Assembly (NCBI RefSeq): GCF_050948175.1
Contig: NW_027490529.1
Span: 1-64,000 of the forward strand
Reading direction: 5' to 3'
DNA from: Xylocopa sonorina
Taxonomy: Eukaryota > Arthropoda > Insecta > Hymenoptera > Apidae
DNA: 64,000 nt
Shown here piece after piece: positions 63,138-64,000 of the stretch; position 1 is the first letter of the stretch; every line of letters starts with the position of its first letter. The notes below the pieces were generated by a model that was not told where the DNA came from, made no database searches, and saw only the letters and a program-made list of their open reading frames with translations. The position numbers and the translations under genes were made by a program.

Positions 63138-63728
63138 TTTGCGAGGTATCATGTATTCCTCGTCTACACTTCAAATGAATGTAAATGCGACACTTCGTTG
63201 CAAGGAAATAGCGTTTGCAAATGTCTACCTATCGTAGCAATAGTTTTCTAATGCTTCTTAAAACGCGATATCGCATCCCATTTCTATGTTTCATGGTAAG
63301 ATATAATATGATTTGCGAAGTATCATGTATTCCTCGTCTACACTTCAAATGAATGTAAATGCGACACTTCCTTGCAAGGAAATAGCGTTTGCAGATGTCT
63401 ACGTATCGAAGCAACTGAGTTCAAATGCTTCTTAAAACGAGATATTGCATCACATATCTATGTTTCATGATAAGATATAGTATTCATTGCGAAGTGTTAT
63501 GCATTCCTCGTCTACGATTCAAATGAATGTAAATGCGACACTTCCTTGCAAGAAAATAGCGTTTGCAGATGTCTACGTATCGAAGCAATAGAGTTCAAAT
63601 GCTTCTTAAAACGCGATATCGCATCTCATTTCTATGTTTCATGGTAAGATATAATATGATTTGCGAAGTGTTATGTTTTCCTCGTCTGCACCTCAAATGA
63701 ATGTAAATGCGACACTTCCTTGCAAGGA
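63138..63728 (-). repeat. Twelve-monomer-spaced block in right array, copy 2
   Basis: Second copy of 61050-61640. From 63728 the sequence switches to follow 60596 onward, eighteen monomers away, which marks an exchange junction. Confidence 0.7.
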
Positions 63729-64000
63729 AATAGCGTTTGCAGATATCTACGTATCGTAGCAATAGAGTTCTTATGATTCTTAAAAAGCGATATCGCATCT
63801 CATTTCTATGTTTCATGGTAAGGTATAATATGATTTGCGAAGTGTTATGTATTCCTTGTCTACACTTCAAATGAATGTGAATGCGACACTTCCTCTCTAG
63901 GAAATAGCGTTTGCAAATGTCTACGTATCGTGGCAATAGCTTTCTAATGCTTCTTAAAACGCGATATCGCATCTCATTTCTATGTTTCATGGTAAGATAT

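Larger units (their letters stand above)
56158..64000 (-). repeat. 174-bp satellite array, right (inverted orientation)
   Basis: The same monomer on the opposite strand, about 45 copies, continuing past the right edge. It begins in mid-monomer with ATGGTAAGATATAATATG; the undisturbed form of that site is visible about four monomers later, near 56854. Type A and type B monomers are mixed as in the 14.7-39 kb domain. The domain 1 marker (AGGGAAGTGTGGC) is absent. Some private variants, such as GTCTGGGTATCG, do not occur in the left array. Confidence 0.96.

Overview
The window contains no host gene that I can recognise. It is a long satellite-DNA array interrupted by two nearly identical Ty3/Gypsy (Metaviridae-type) LTR retrotransposons in head-to-head orientation. 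The organism is a eukaryote. The gag-pol type, the likely tRNA-Leu primer site and the absence of CpG depletion suit an insect (a hymenopteran is possible), but this is inference and the species cannot be read from the sequence.

Layout. (1) 1-39015: about 224 tandem copies of a 174-bp AT-rich monomer (about 36% GC), all in one orientation and running off the left edge. Two compositional domains meet near 14.7 kb, and many blocks of 1 to 6 kb are duplicated at offsets of whole monomers. (2) 39016-47214: element 1, minus strand. It has a complete 1531-bp 3' LTR, an internal region with one intact 2027-codon gag-pol frame, and a 5' LTR that has lost its first 745 bp, including the promoter region. 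(3) 47215-56157: element 2, plus strand. Both 1531-bp LTRs are complete, but one base is missing in gag-pol, which splits it into a 429-codon and a 1586-codon frame. (4) 56158-64000: about 45 copies of the same satellite in the opposite orientation, running off the right edge.

How it fits together. The elements differ by one substitution and one deleted base over about 5.9 kb of internal sequence, and their LTRs look identical, so they are very young. Their defects are complementary: one keeps the coding frame but lacks its promoter, the other keeps its LTRs but has a broken frame. The satellite flips orientation exactly across the element pair and no target-site duplication is visible. The pair therefore probably marks an inversion breakpoint or an aberrant integration, if it is not an assembly fault. 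Near-nucleosome monomer length, array size and block duplications fit a centromeric or pericentromeric satellite, but nothing in the sequence proves that role.
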